A DNA stretch of 64,000 nucleotides from DASYXT01 sp035934555 (GTDB lineage Bacteria; Verrucomicrobiota; Verrucomicrobiia; Limisphaerales; UBA8199): contig DASYXT010000098.1 in the NCBI GenBank assembly GCA_035934555.1, forward strand, positions 1 to 64,000, in the 5' to 3' direction. Below are positions 26,838 through 35,279 of the stretch, in pieces; within the stretch, counting starts at the first letter, position 1; the number at the start of each line of letters is the position of its first letter. Below the pieces are notes generated by a model that searched no databases, had not been told where the DNA came from, and saw only the letters and a program-made list of their open reading frames with translations. The position numbers and the translations under genes are program-made.

Positions 26838-28268
26838 TCATTTCTTGGGTTCGTTTTTCGCCTTCGCGAGTTCCTCCGCGGTGGGGCCGATTGACAGCAA
26901 TTCTCGAGCTTCCGCCGGTTTCCATTGCGCCGTCATTCGCACATTGACTTTCTGCTGCTGCGTGGGGACTTGCTCGTCCACGGATACCTCGGAGAAAAAG
27001 CCCGACTTGATGAGTTTGGCGCGAAACTCGCCGACCTCCTGTGAGTTCCGCATTGAACCACGCAGGGCAACCTCCCCGCGCCGGCTCATGGTGAGCGATT
27101 CCAGGCGCGCTCCAGGCGGCGCGGATTGTGCCATCAGATACAGCGCGTCGAGATACGGCGGCTGATTCTGTTTCATGAACTGCAGGAATCCTAATTCCTG
27201 ATCAATGGTGGCCAACCGCCCGAGCCCCGCCTTGAGCACCGTCATTCTTCGCGCCAGGAACGGTTTCAGCAACAACGCTTCCGCATAGGGCAACGTCAGG
27301 ACCAATACCAATAGAAACGCGACGGCTATCGCCCATTTGCGGAGAGCTGGGGCGGACCAGTCGAGTTTCGCTTGCTCGGTATGCGTTCTGGTCTTCAGCA
27401 CCGGCGGCAGTTGCACCCCGATTTGTTCGATACATTTCTTCAGCCCTAACACCGCTGCAGTGCGGCCAGGAGCGGCAGCGACTTGTATGGGCCGACACTG
27501 GATTCCAGCGCCCAGATGCCGCGGCACTTGCAACGCCACGTTGTCCTTCGCTTCCCCGGCGCCGGTCAAATACACGATTTTCCCGCTCCACTTACCCCGC
27601 AGCGCGGACGATACCGCGTCCCATGCGCCGTCGGACGCGCTCAGCGCCTCCGCGCTCCAGGGAAAAACCCGGACTCCAGTGGGCACATCATTTTCAAAAC
27701 TCACCCACTCCGATTGGGTTCGCCCCACATTCAGCATCGCGCACGAACCTGATTGTTCGGAGCAAAGCAGACCACGCGCCAGCGCCGCGACGGTAAAAAC
27801 GGGCTCCAGCCCGCAATCGCCCAGAAGCTTCGCGTATTCGTCAATGACGTCTTTCTTCACCGCGACGACCAGGACCTGCTGGTGTGCGGTCGCGCTGTGC
27901 ACGCCCTTCTCGTTGAGCCGGCGGCTGCCCCACGCCAGCTCATCAGGCGCGAGGGGGAATTGGCTCTCGATTTGTAGCCGCAATACCCCATCGAGCTGAT
28001 CGGCCGCTGCAGGCGGCACCCCGATCCGTCTGATGGAAACGCCGTTCGCGGCAATCGCGCAATAGGCGCGCAGCCGAAATGGCCAGGTTTTCCTCGCCAG
28101 CAACTCTCGTAACGCGGCGGTGACTTGTTCTTTGCACGGACCAGTCAGCCGGCCATTGTGTTGACGCGTTAAAGGCACTTCCAAACCGTCGTCGCCACGC
28201 AGTGCATGAAGCGAGCTGACGCCAATCTCAATCAACACCGGGTGTGGACGAAACACGGCGCCGGTCAT
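26838..28268 (-). CDS. gspL: GspL-like protein: PilM-type domain joined to PilN-type domain
   Basis: Residues 1 to about 290 look like the actin-like PilM/GspL cytosolic domain (VLIEIGVSSLHAL; LRLQIESQFPLAPDELAWG; CGLEPVFTVAALARGLL). One membrane helix follows (KWAIAVAFLLVLVLTLPY, ~310-330), then a PilN/GspL periplasmic domain (~345-460) with a coiled coil and a ferredoxin-like fold. GspL recruits the GspE ATPase to the inner-membrane platform. Start ATG 28268 overlaps the gspK stop by ATGA. The remaining ~15 C-terminal residues are Lys/Glu-rich. Confidence 0.83.
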   Translation of the reverse strand: MTGAVFRPHPVLIEIGVSSLHALRGDDGLEVPLTRQHNGRLTGPCKEQVTAALRELLARKTWPFRLRAYCAIAANGVSIRRIGVPPAAADQLDGVLRLQIESQFPLAPDELAWGSRRLNEKGVHSATAHQQVLVVAVKKDVIDEYAKLLGDCGLEPVFTVAALARGLLCSEQSGSCAMLNVGRTQSEWVSFENDVPTGVRVFPWSAEALSASDGAWDAVSSALRGKWSGKIVYLTGAGEAKDNVALQVPRHLGAGIQCRPIQVAAAPGRTAAVLGLKKCIEQIGVQLPPVLKTRTHTEQAKLDWSAPALRKWAIAVAFLLVLVLTLPYAEALLLKPFLARRMTVLKAGLGRLATIDQELGFLQFMKQNQPPYLDALYLMAQSAPPGARLESLTMSRRGEVALRGSMRNSQEVGEFRAKLIKSGFFSEVSVDEQVPTQQQKVNVRMTAQWKPAEARELLSIGPTAEELAKAKNEPKK

Positions 28269-29914
28269 AGATCATCCTCCCGATACGACAACGTCGTGAC
28301 CTCGTTGAGGCCGACATGGACAATGGCTTGAACTCGCTGGCGGACCCCGGTCGAATTCACTCTGCCCTCGCTTAAGATTCGATAAGTCTCGGAACGGGCA
28401 CTGACCAGCAGAGCCACCTGCTTGAAAATATCCTCAGTCAGCCCGGGAACTTTCAGCAGCCAGGCAATGTTGGGAAAAAAGCCGCTGGATTGCCGGTAAG
28501 AAATGATCGCCTGAGCCAATTGTCGATCCAGACCCGGCAGGCACGATAGCACATCCAGACTGGCGGTATTGAGATTAATTGGCCCGCCAACCTGCTGACC
28601 TGAGACCGTGGTCACATCATCGGCAATGTCCATCAGCAATTCCGGACTGATGACGCGCGGGCCCGCAGGCTGGCCCGGCTGTCCTTGTTGCTGAGCGCGC
28701 GCGCCTTGGCGCCTCTGCGCGAGATTGGCAGCATTAAGGTCATTGCCCTGGTCTTGGCCGGCCGCGGTAACGTCGAGCAAATCCGCGATACTCTGATACT
28801 GGTGTTGGCCTCGATACGCGACAATGGCCCGGGCGATGTCGGCGCTGATTCCCGGCACGCCCTTCAATGTACTTTCATCAGCCGTCTGAATATTGACGCG
28901 CGCTTGCCCGGAAGCGCTGACATTGTTCACGGATGAATCGACGGTGAACATGCCAGCCCAACCGCCGCCGACATCGCTGGCCTGAGAAGCACTGTCTAAA
29001 GCGCCGTCGCCTGCGCTCGAGGCATTGGGCAAAAACCCATTCTGATGTTCGTCATCTCCAAACAGCATCTGGCTGGTGACGCCGCGCACCAGCAACAACT
29101 CCCGCACCGTTTCGAGTGCCCCGGCACGCGGTTGCGCCGGCGGCCGCAGTGACGCGTAGTACTCGGCTTCGCCCGCAACAGCATTAGTGGTATCAAGCGC
29201 CCCGCGCCAGCCGAGGATCGCGGTGATAATATCGGGCGTCATGCCATCGACCTGGGCGAGTTCGTTACTCGAAGCGTAATTCACATTCAACCGGCTCTCT
29301 TCATCGCTCACCCCGTAAATGATGCCGCCCCCTTCGTCCTGACGCCCGCTGCGGAACACCCGAAACGCCCCGCGGCCCAACGAAACATCGCGAAACTCGC
29401 CCGACGCGTTGAACAGCCGTCCGCTGTGGTTTTGCGCGCTGCGAGTTCGAGTGCGGGCATCCTGATAGAGCAGCGCCTTGGCGCGTTCGATTCCCGCCAC
29501 CGCTAAATAACGCGCCTGTATCCGATCGCCGTAATTCTTCACCACCAGCAAGTCCATCCGCGCGGTGTGGAGCACCCCGATGACGACCACCGCCAAGAGC
29601 GCCACGCACCACAGCACGCCGATGAGCACCGAACCGCGGACCGGAGCGCGAACCGGAGCGCGGACTTTAGTCCGCAGCAATGTGCAATGGGTGGGCAAGC
29701 GCGGGAATTGTGGGAGACCTGCCATTCGAATATCGCTGCGGAGTGCAGCCCTATCCACGCAGTAGGTGCAAAAGTCGGCCGCGAGGTTTTGGACTGCGCC
29801 AGTCCTCTGGCGCTTTTGGCCGAGGCCAGTGTTTCGAAAGCGCCAGAGGGCTGGCGCAGTCCAAAACGCTGGCGCGCTGACGCACTCCAATTGCGGCTCA
29901 TGGTTCCACTTCAT
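28265..29914 (-). CDS. gspK: Minor pseudopilin GspK with repeat-extended leader
   Basis: GspK caps the pseudopilus tip with GspI and GspJ. The processing site is RG/SVLIGVLWCVALLAVV at residues 94-95. As in other GspK proteins, Glu at mature position 5 is absent. The large globular domain follows: VSDEESRLNVNYASSNELAQVDGM and several helix-hairpin-helix-like segments (LNTASLDVLSCLPGL, IQTADESTLKGVPGIS). The start ATG 29914 lies four bases after the gspJ stop, so the first 94 residues should be translated, yet a normal leader has 6-25. Most of this extension is encoded by two palindromic elements (29655-29750 and 29777-29894). An internal ATG (residue 64) would give a 31-residue leader. Confidence 0.88.
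   Translation of the reverse strand: MKWNHEPQLECVSAPAFWTAPALWRFRNTGLGQKRQRTGAVQNLAADFCTYCVDRAALRSDIRMAGLPQFPRLPTHCTLLRTKVRAPVRAPVRGSVLIGVLWCVALLAVVVIGVLHTARMDLLVVKNYGDRIQARYLAVAGIERAKALLYQDARTRTRSAQNHSGRLFNASGEFRDVSLGRGAFRVFRSGRQDEGGGIIYGVSDEESRLNVNYASSNELAQVDGMTPDIITAILGWRGALDTTNAVAGEAEYYASLRPPAQPRAGALETVRELLLVRGVTSQMLFGDDEHQNGFLPNASSAGDGALDSASQASDVGGGWAGMFTVDSSVNNVSASGQARVNIQTADESTLKGVPGISADIARAIVAYRGQHQYQSIADLLDVTAAGQDQGNDLNAANLAQRRQGARAQQQGQPGQPAGPRVISPELLMDIADDVTTVSGQQVGGPINLNTASLDVLSCLPGLDRQLAQAIISYRQSSGFFPNIAWLLKVPGLTEDIFKQVALLVSARSETYRILSEGRVNSTGVRQRVQAIVHVGLNEVTTLSYREDDL
29655..29750. repeat. Inverted-repeat element B, copy in gspK leader
   Basis: The 24 bases at 29655-29678 contain the palindrome GCGGACTTTAGTCCGC and are identical, in opposite orientation, to 31889-31912 in gspH. 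The other end (29735-29749) is a degenerate arm, GCTGC-ggagt-GCAGC. The element is open in the gspK frame and ends about 20 bp upstream of the codons for the leader cleavage site. It lies 26 bp from element A. Confidence 0.7.
29777..29894. repeat. Palindromic element A, copy 1 in gspK leader
   Basis: A 118-bp element matching 30689-30806 at all but about five positions. It contains 30-base arms, 29787-29816 and 29837-29866, complementary at 29 of 30 positions, and the 20-base loop contains TGGCC-ga-GGCCA. On the minus strand it is read without stops as part of gspK (TAPALWRFRNTGLGQKRQ). Confidence 0.9.
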
Positions 29915-29917
29915 GCA

Positions 29918-30850
29918 TCATTGGGTTGGCGATGGCAACGAACTTGGCCCGGGCATTTCCATGCCGGATCCCTGCCCAGGTCCGTTTGCATCGGGCCGCT
30001 GTGTTAGCACCAGGCGGGCGACCGTCTGGAACACCAGTGGCGGCCTGCGCAACGGCACGTCAGGGTTGATGGGTTTGGACGCCGAATCGGAATTAAAGAG
30101 CAGCGTCAGCCGAACCGCCTCGGGCAGCATGTTCTGATCTGATTGCTGGCTCGACGGAGCCTTTTGCCGGCCCAACCGGCCCAATCCATCCGCGCTGCCC
30201 CAGCTATCGTACCAATCAAGCCCGTCGAAATACTCGAACCGCACCCCCACCAGGCCGGTGGCGATCTCCTCCTGGTTGCCTCCCGACAACGGGTTCAACG
30301 CCATCCGCGGATTTCTTCGTCGCCACAAACCGAACTGGCCGGTCTCGGGATCCTTGTCCATGTAATAGCTGATCTCGCAAAAATCACCTTCCTGCGGGTG
30401 GCGCGGGGTGTAGTTATGCGTCGCGAAGTCCAGATTGTCCGCAACCATTTGCCCGAGGGTGCGGTGCATGCCCAGCAACGCCGCATCCGGCGACAACCGG
30501 CACGCATTGCGCAGGTCGGCCGCCAATAATTCCGCCGCCACTCGCGCGTTCTGAATCGTGTCCACGCGCGGCTCGATAATCTTCTGGCTGGAAAATGCAG
30601 CGCTCAGGCAAAGGTACGCGCTAACGAGAATCAACGAAGCTAAGGCCGCACCGATCACTACTTCAATCAGCGTAAAGCCGCCGGTCAAGGCCGCGAGGTT
30701 TTGGACTGCGCCAGCCTTCTGGCGCTTTTGGCCGAGGCCAGTGTTTCGAAAGCGCCAGAGGGCTGGCGCAGTCCAAGACGCTGGCGCGCTGACACACCCC
30801 AATTGCCGTCCATGGTCCCGTTTAATGGGCAATGGCAAAAGGGCGCTCAT
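29918..30850 (-). CDS. gspJ: Minor pseudopilin GspJ with repeat-extended leader
   Basis: The pseudopilin hallmark LTGG/FTLIEVVIGAALASLILVS lies at residues 55-75, with Glu at mature position 5. The mature domain shows SQKIIEPRVDTIQNARVAAELLAADLRNA and FEYFDGLDWYDSWG, typical of GspJ. The start ATG 30850 overlaps the gspI stop by ATGA, which strongly supports it, but leaves a 58-residue leader instead of 6-25. Residues ~16-54 are encoded by element A (30689-30806). The only nearby alternative is TTG at the codon for Leu55, giving a four-residue leader with no clear ribosome binding site. Downstream, gspK begins four bases after the stop. Confidence 0.9.
   Translation of the reverse strand: MSALLPLPIKRDHGRQLGCVSAPASWTAPALWRFRNTGLGQKRQKAGAVQNLAALTGGFTLIEVVIGAALASLILVSAYLCLSAAFSSQKIIEPRVDTIQNARVAAELLAADLRNACRLSPDAALLGMHRTLGQMVADNLDFATHNYTPRHPQEGDFCEISYYMDKDPETGQFGLWRRRNPRMALNPLSGGNQEEIATGLVGVRFEYFDGLDWYDSWGSADGLGRLGRQKAPSSQQSDQNMLPEAVRLTLLFNSDSASKPINPDVPLRRPPLVFQTVARLVLTQRPDANGPGQGSGMEMPGPSSLPSPTQ
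30689..30806. repeat. Palindromic element A, copy 2 in gspJ leader
   Basis: Same 118-bp length and orientation as 29777-29894. The arms are 30699-30728 and 30749-30778 (28 of 30 complementary). The minus-strand frame is the same as in gspK, giving nearly the same peptide (TAPALWRFRNTGLGQKRQ). It ends nine bases before the codon of the Gly preceding the cleavage site. Confidence 0.9.
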
Positions 30851-31293
30851 CGTCTTCTCCTGTTGGAGTTGGAGCCGGAACGGCGGTCATGACGCTGGGT
30901 CGGCTCGTTCTGCAGCGACTCTTGCGGTGTCTCGAATAACAACGTGCGCAATTCGAAGAGAGTCTGCCCATTAGCTGCTTGCTCGATTGTCACCGTCACA
31001 TCATGCAAGCCCTCGAACTCGGTGCCCTTGATGGTCTGCTTCCATTTGTACAACGAGAACTCGCTCCCAAAATCGCCGCCGGTATCCCCATCGGTGTAGT
31101 CGCCTTCGGCCCTAAGCGTCTCGATGCGCCCCTGGGCCAGCAGCGCCGCCGTCGTTTGCAGTTCGGATTCCTTGCTCGAACTCAGTGCATTGGTAATCCC
31201 CTCTGTTAACCCCGCCACGGCAATGCCCAGAATCAAAATTGCCACAATGACTTCTACAAGAGAGAACCCTGCGTTATAGGAGCGAGCTGTCAT
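30847..31293 (-). CDS. gspI: Minor pseudopilin GspI
   Basis: A 148-aa minor pseudopilin. The leader is a normal nine residues (MTARSYNAG/FSLVEVIVAILILGIAVAGL), with Glu5 and the hydrophobic helix. GspI nucleates the pseudopilus tip with GspJ and GspK. The mature part has ESELQTTAALLAQGRIETLRAEGDY, a GspI-like segment. The tail is Arg-rich (GSNSNRRRR), partly because it overlaps the gspJ start. It overlaps gspH by four bases. It carries no repeat element, unlike its neighbours. Confidence 0.9.
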   Translation of the reverse strand: MTARSYNAGFSLVEVIVAILILGIAVAGLTEGITNALSSSKESELQTTAALLAQGRIETLRAEGDYTDGDTGGDFGSEFSLYKWKQTIKGTEFEGLHDVTVTIEQAANGQTLFELRTLLFETPQESLQNEPTQRHDRRSGSNSNRRRR

Positions 31294-31946
31294 TGGCGTG
31301 CCAGTTCGCCAACCCGCACCCGCGCTGTTACCGGGTTGAGCTTTAGTGTTAAGCCAAATCCTTGCCGGTCCCGCAAGATGAGCTCGCGCTGGTCCGCCGT
31401 CCCGTCGGGATAAAAGGCGAGCGCGTTGGCAGACTGCACGTCCGCGGCGCTGTGCTTGCGCGTATCGGCGTCGGAGGAACCGGCGGCGGCCGTTGTTTCC
31501 TCGGTGTCAGGAATCTCGATTCGGATCGAAATCCGCTTATCCAACTCTCCGGTGCTGCCGGGTACATCCCGGAGCGGCTCGAACTGTTGCGGACCGGTTT
31601 CGCGGACGCGCCTTTCCACCGCATAGCGGCCTGCGCTGACATCCAGCCGAACCCGATGTTCCTGGTTGTGGCTGACGGCTTCGCTAGAGGCGAGCTCGAA
31701 CGCATCGAGCAGGCTGCGGCTGGTCGAGCGCAACACCGCATCCTGGTAGCTGCCCGTCATCTCGGGCAGCATGATGGCGGTCAAAATCCCCACCAGCACG
31801 CACACGACCATCAACTCGATGAGCGTGAACCCCGGAGCGCGGACTACAGTCCGCAGCGATGTTCTAGAATCTCGCGCCCTAGGACCTTGCTGCGGACTAA
31901 AGTCCGCGCTCCACCCCTCCGCCTCGCGTGTCGCTCTTGTGCGCAT
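31290..31946 (-). CDS. gspH: Minor pseudopilin GspH with repeat-extended leader
   Basis: The pseudopilin signal APG/FTLIELMVVCVLVGILTAIMLP is at residues 37-58, followed by a GspH-type domain (SSEAVSHNQEHRVRLDVSAGRYAVERRV). ATG 31946 lies two bases after the gspG stop, an ordinary operon spacing, whereas the open frame further upstream overlaps gspG. This gives a 39-residue leader, of which residues ~12-37 are encoded by element B (31834-31912), including the string SADFSPQQ. The arrangement MRTRATREAE plus element plus PG/FTLIE suggests insertion into an originally short leader. Confidence 0.88.
   Translation of the reverse strand: MRTRATREAEGWSADFSPQQGPRARDSRTSLRTVVRAPGFTLIELMVVCVLVGILTAIMLPEMTGSYQDAVLRSTSRSLLDAFELASSEAVSHNQEHRVRLDVSAGRYAVERRVRETGPQQFEPLRDVPGSTGELDKRISIRIEIPDTEETTAAAGSSDADTRKHSAADVQSANALAFYPDGTADQRELILRDRQGFGLTLKLNPVTARVRVGELARQ
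31834..31912. repeat. Inverted-repeat element B, copy in gspH leader
   Basis: A 79-bp element whose terminal 24-mers (31834-31857 and 31889-31912) are inverted copies matching at 22 of 24 positions. Each arm is itself a palindrome of the form GCGGACT-nn-AGTCCGC. Minus-strand translation is open. It ends immediately before the codons of the gspH cleavage site. Confidence 0.88.
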
Positions 31947-31948
31947 CG

Positions 31949-32377
31949 TTACCAATTGCCGATGTCTGCTGCCTCGCCTTCGCCACCATCGACGCCGTCG
32001 GAGCCGCGTGACCAAATGTCGTAACTGGCGGCGTGATGGGTCCCGGGGTAGCGGTATTGAAACGCATTCCCCCAGGGGTCGAGGCGGATTTGCTGGATAT
32101 AGGGGCCGCGCCATTTGTTGGCGCCGTCGCCGGGCGCTTCGGTCAGCACGCGCAACCCTTCCTCGGTGGTCGGATACCGGTCCATGTGGATGTAGAACCG
32201 CTCGACGGCCGACTGCAGCTCGGCGATGTTGCTTTTTGCAGCGCTGACTTTGGCGTCGTGCGTTGTGCCGATAAACTGCGGAATAATCGTCACGGCAAGT
32301 ATGCCGAGGATGACCACCACGACCATCAGCTCGATGAGAGTAAATCCGGCTCCGCGCCGCGACCTTTCGTTTTTCAT
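31949..32377 (-). CDS. gspG: Major pseudopilin GspG
   Basis: Main subunit of the T2SS pseudopilus. The leader MKNERSRRGAG is cut before FTLIELMVVVVILGILAVTIIPQ; Glu5 is present. The mature domain has AKSNIAELQSAVERFYIHMDRYPTTEEGL, the conserved LDPWGNAFQYRYPG block and a C-terminal Asp-rich loop (SRGSDGVDGGEGEAADIGNW) that binds calcium in characterised GspG. Length (142 aa) is standard. The leader is short and free of repeats. Confidence 0.96.
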   Translation of the reverse strand: MKNERSRRGAGFTLIELMVVVVILGILAVTIIPQFIGTTHDAKVSAAKSNIAELQSAVERFYIHMDRYPTTEEGLRVLTEAPGDGANKWRGPYIQQIRLDPWGNAFQYRYPGTHHAASYDIWSRGSDGVDGGEGEAADIGNW

Positions 32378-32406
32378 AGCGTGTCCTCTGAAGTGATTTC
32401 GCTGTG

Positions 32407-33669
32407 TTAATGAATAGCTCTGCTCATCCTGAAAATTGGCAACAGCAGCGCAATGACCATGAACCCGACGATTGCGCCCACAACCAGAATCAGCACCGGT
32501 GCCAGCAGCGAGATCAGGGTCTTGATCCGCGCCCGCATATGGCGCTCTTCAATCTCAGCTACCTTCAGCAGCATGTCGTCCAGTGTCCCGGATGCCTCGC
32601 CCACATCGATCATCTGCACCACCGTCCCCGGGAACAGCCGCAGCTTCCGCAGCGGGCCGGCAAGCGAATCGCCCCCGCGCGTCTCCTCCGCGACCTGCGC
32701 CAGTTGCGCGGCCATCGCGCGGTTCCCAATCGTTTGCTCGACAATTTTCAACGCCGGCAAAAGCGACACGCCGCTTTTAATTAACGTGCCGAGCGTGCGC
32801 GCAAAACGACTTAAGGCGGCAGTGCGGAAAATGGGGCCCAAAATGAACAGCCGCAGCCTCGCTTTATCCCACGCGGCGGCGCCCGCAGGCGAACGCACGT
32901 ACCAGCGCGCACCCGCGATTCCAGCGATGACCGCGGCCAGCAACCACGGCCAGTAGGCGTGCAAAACGCCACTGACTTTCAGCAAAACCAGCGTCGGCCA
33001 GGGGAGCACCTTGAGCATCTCCTGCAACATCGTGAAGAGCCGCGGCAAGACCACCGTCAGCAGCACCGTCACCGTGATCAGTCCGAAGCTCAGGACGAAC
33101 AGCGGGTAGGAAACCGCCGCGACCACTTCGCCGCGCACCTCCTCTTCGTGTTCGAGCAGATCGGCGAGGTCGGTCATCACTTTGGGCAGCACGCCGGCTT
33201 CTTCGCCGACGCGCACCATGCTGACATATAAATTGCCAAACAACCGCGGGTGCTCGTCCAATGCGGTTGAAAATGCCGCGCCTTTCCACACCGATTGCGC
33301 CACCTGCTTCAGCACCTCCCGCAACGCCGGGTTCTCCTCCTCCGCCTGCAAGCTTTCCAACGCCTGCGGGATCGCAATCCCGGCGCCCAACAGCGCGCTC
33401 ATCTCACGGGTGAATGCCGTGACCTCCTTTCGGCGCACGCTTCGGCCAAACACCGCGCTCGAAACCGCCCTCGCGCCTGTGCCCTCCTCGGCCGTTTCAA
33501 TTGAGACCGGGCCGTCGCCCGCGCTTCCTGCCGAATCCAGCTCCAGTTTCGACGCGAAAAGACCCCGGCCCCCCAGTAGTTGCAGCGCACTTTTGCGGTC
33601 CTGCGCCTCGATCGCGCCCTCGACGGCGGCGCCGGTGCTCTCAACTGCCTCGTAGCGGAAAACGCTCAT
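32407..33669 (-). CDS. gspF: T2SS inner-membrane platform protein GspF
   Basis: A 420-aa polytopic protein with two GspF domains. MSVFRYEAVESTGAAVEGAIEAQD opens it, FTREMSALLGAGIAIPQALESL begins the first domain (~85), and FARTLGTLIKSGVSLLPALKIVEQ begins the second (~290). Three membrane helices are visible, around residues 185, 235 and 395. ATG 33669 overlaps the gspE stop by ATGA; the frame open further upstream is the overlap with gspE. It contacts GspE and GspL and anchors pseudopilus assembly. Confidence 0.95.
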   Translation of the reverse strand: MSVFRYEAVESTGAAVEGAIEAQDRKSALQLLGGRGLFASKLELDSAGSAGDGPVSIETAEEGTGARAVSSAVFGRSVRRKEVTAFTREMSALLGAGIAIPQALESLQAEEENPALREVLKQVAQSVWKGAAFSTALDEHPRLFGNLYVSMVRVGEEAGVLPKVMTDLADLLEHEEEVRGEVVAAVSYPLFVLSFGLITVTVLLTVVLPRLFTMLQEMLKVLPWPTLVLLKVSGVLHAYWPWLLAAVIAGIAGARWYVRSPAGAAAWDKARLRLFILGPIFRTAALSRFARTLGTLIKSGVSLLPALKIVEQTIGNRAMAAQLAQVAEETRGGDSLAGPLRKLRLFPGTVVQMIDVGEASGTLDDMLLKVAEIEERHMRARIKTLISLLAPVLILVVGAIVGFMVIALLLPIFRMSRAIH

Positions 33670-35279
33670 TCGACAGAATCGCCTGAGGAGACGCGCAGGA
33701 TTTCTTCCAGCGAGGTGACGCCCGCGGCCGCCTTTTTCAGCGCATCCTCGTGCATTGTCGTCATGCTCTTGCGCGCGGCGGTCTTCAGTTCCGTGTTGGA
33801 ACGCCGCTGCACGATCAATTCCCGCAGCTCCTGAGTAATTGGCAACAGTTCGAAAATGCCCACGCGCCCGCGGTACCCCGTTCCACGGCATTCCTCGCAA
33901 CCGCGGCCGTGATAGAAAACACCCTCGACCGCGCGGCCACTCAAGGTCGCGATTTGCTCACGAATCGCCCCGCTGGGCGTGCTTTCGGCGCGGCACGCGG
34001 CGCAAATCCGCCGGACCAACCGTTGCGCCAGCACTCCTTCGAGCGCCGACGAAATCAGAAACGCTTCCACGCCCATATCGACCAGCCGCGTCACGGCGCC
34101 GGTCGAATCGTTCGTATGCAGTGTGCTGAAGACTTGATGGCCGGTCAGCGCGGCGCGGATCGCTATCTCCGCGGTCTCAAAGTCCCGGATTTCCCCGACC
34201 ATGATCACGTCCGGGTCTTGCCGCAGAATCGACCGCAGCCCATCGGCAAAGTTGAAATTGCGGCTCGGCCGCACGGGGATTTGCGCCACGCCCGGCAACT
34301 CGTACTCGACCGGATCTTCAATAGTCAGAATTTTCAGTTCCGGGGTATAAATGCTGCGCAGAACGGAATAGAGCGTGGTGGTTTTGCCGCTGCCGGTCGG
34401 GCCGGTGGCCAGGAACAGCCCGTGCGGTTTCTCGACCAACAGCGCCATCACCGCCGCTCGCTGCGGATCCAGCCCCAGCTCGTCATACGTGAGCGCCTTC
34501 GAGTTCTTCTCCAGCAACCGCATCACCAGGCTCTCACCGTAAATCGTCGGCATCGTTCCCACGCGGATATCTACCCGCATGCCGCGATGGTGGATTTGAA
34601 TATGCCCATCCTGTGGGGCAAAGCGCTCGGCGATATTCATGTCGGCCATGATCTTGATGCGCGACACAAGAGCGGCGTGCAGTTGCTTCGGCGGTGGTGG
34701 TTGTTCCTGCAGCAACCCATCGATGCGGTAGCGCAATTGCAACGAATCCTCGAACGGCACAAAATGGATGTCGCTCGCCCCCTCCCCGAGCGCGGTCGAG
34801 ATGATCAGGTTGACCAGGTTGACCACGGTCGGTTCGTTGGCCATCACCTCGATGTCGTGCAGGTTCTTGCCCTCGCCATTGGGGCTGCGCTCCGGCCCGA
34901 GCTCCTCGATCATCTTCTCGACGGTCACCTGGTAGGACGCAGCGATGCGCTCCTGGATTTGCTCCGCCGATGCTTGGATTTCCTCGACTTCCAAGCCGGT
35001 CAACAGCCGGATATCGTCGAGCACCTGCGCATCGGCCGGAGCCGCGCTGGCGACACGAATCACCCCATTGCTGATGCCCAGGGGTAACACGCGGTGGCGT
35101 TGGACAAAATCTGCCGGCAGCGCCCGGACAGCTTCGGTCGAGGGTTCGAGCGGTGTGGAAACGCCTTTGGCCGGCTCCTTCAGCGTGGGTCCATTTAGAG
35201 GCTCCGCGGCGGTGACCGCCGGATTTGTTCCAGCCGCCAGCCGAGTTTGTGCTTCCGTTGCCAGGCCACGCAATTCCAT
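33666..35279 (-). CDS. gspE: T2SS assembly ATPase GspE
   Basis: Hexameric secretion ATPase on the cytosolic face. The N-terminal domain covers ~50-120 (ALPADFVQRHRVLPLGISNG). The ATPase has Walker A GPTGSGKTTTLY (~294-305), the Asp box ASDIHFVPFED (~170), Walker B IMVGEIRDFETAEIA (~355-370) and a His box (TGHQVFSTLHTND). A C4 zinc module is present: CAAC near 425 and CEEC near 460. Length 537 aa. It is the first gene of the operon. A GCTCCC/GGGAGC stem (35290-35308) lies 10-30 bases before the start. No pre-pilin peptidase gene follows in the operon. Confidence 0.96.
   Translation of the reverse strand: MELRGLATEAQTRLAAGTNPAVTAAEPLNGPTLKEPAKGVSTPLEPSTEAVRALPADFVQRHRVLPLGISNGVIRVASAAPADAQVLDDIRLLTGLEVEEIQASAEQIQERIAASYQVTVEKMIEELGPERSPNGEGKNLHDIEVMANEPTVVNLVNLIISTALGEGASDIHFVPFEDSLQLRYRIDGLLQEQPPPPKQLHAALVSRIKIMADMNIAERFAPQDGHIQIHHRGMRVDIRVGTMPTIYGESLVMRLLEKNSKALTYDELGLDPQRAAVMALLVEKPHGLFLATGPTGSGKTTTLYSVLRSIYTPELKILTIEDPVEYELPGVAQIPVRPSRNFNFADGLRSILRQDPDVIMVGEIRDFETAEIAIRAALTGHQVFSTLHTNDSTGAVTRLVDMGVEAFLISSALEGVLAQRLVRRICAACRAESTPSGAIREQIATLSGRAVEGVFYHGRGCEECRGTGYRGRVGIFELLPITQELRELIVQRRSNTELKTAARKSMTTMHEDALKKAAAGVTSLEEILRVSSGDSVE

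Noticed and set aside
33750..35087. 445-codon forward ORF opposite gspE
   Set aside because: Arg/His/Gln-rich composition typical of antisense frames; gspE is intact on the other strand.
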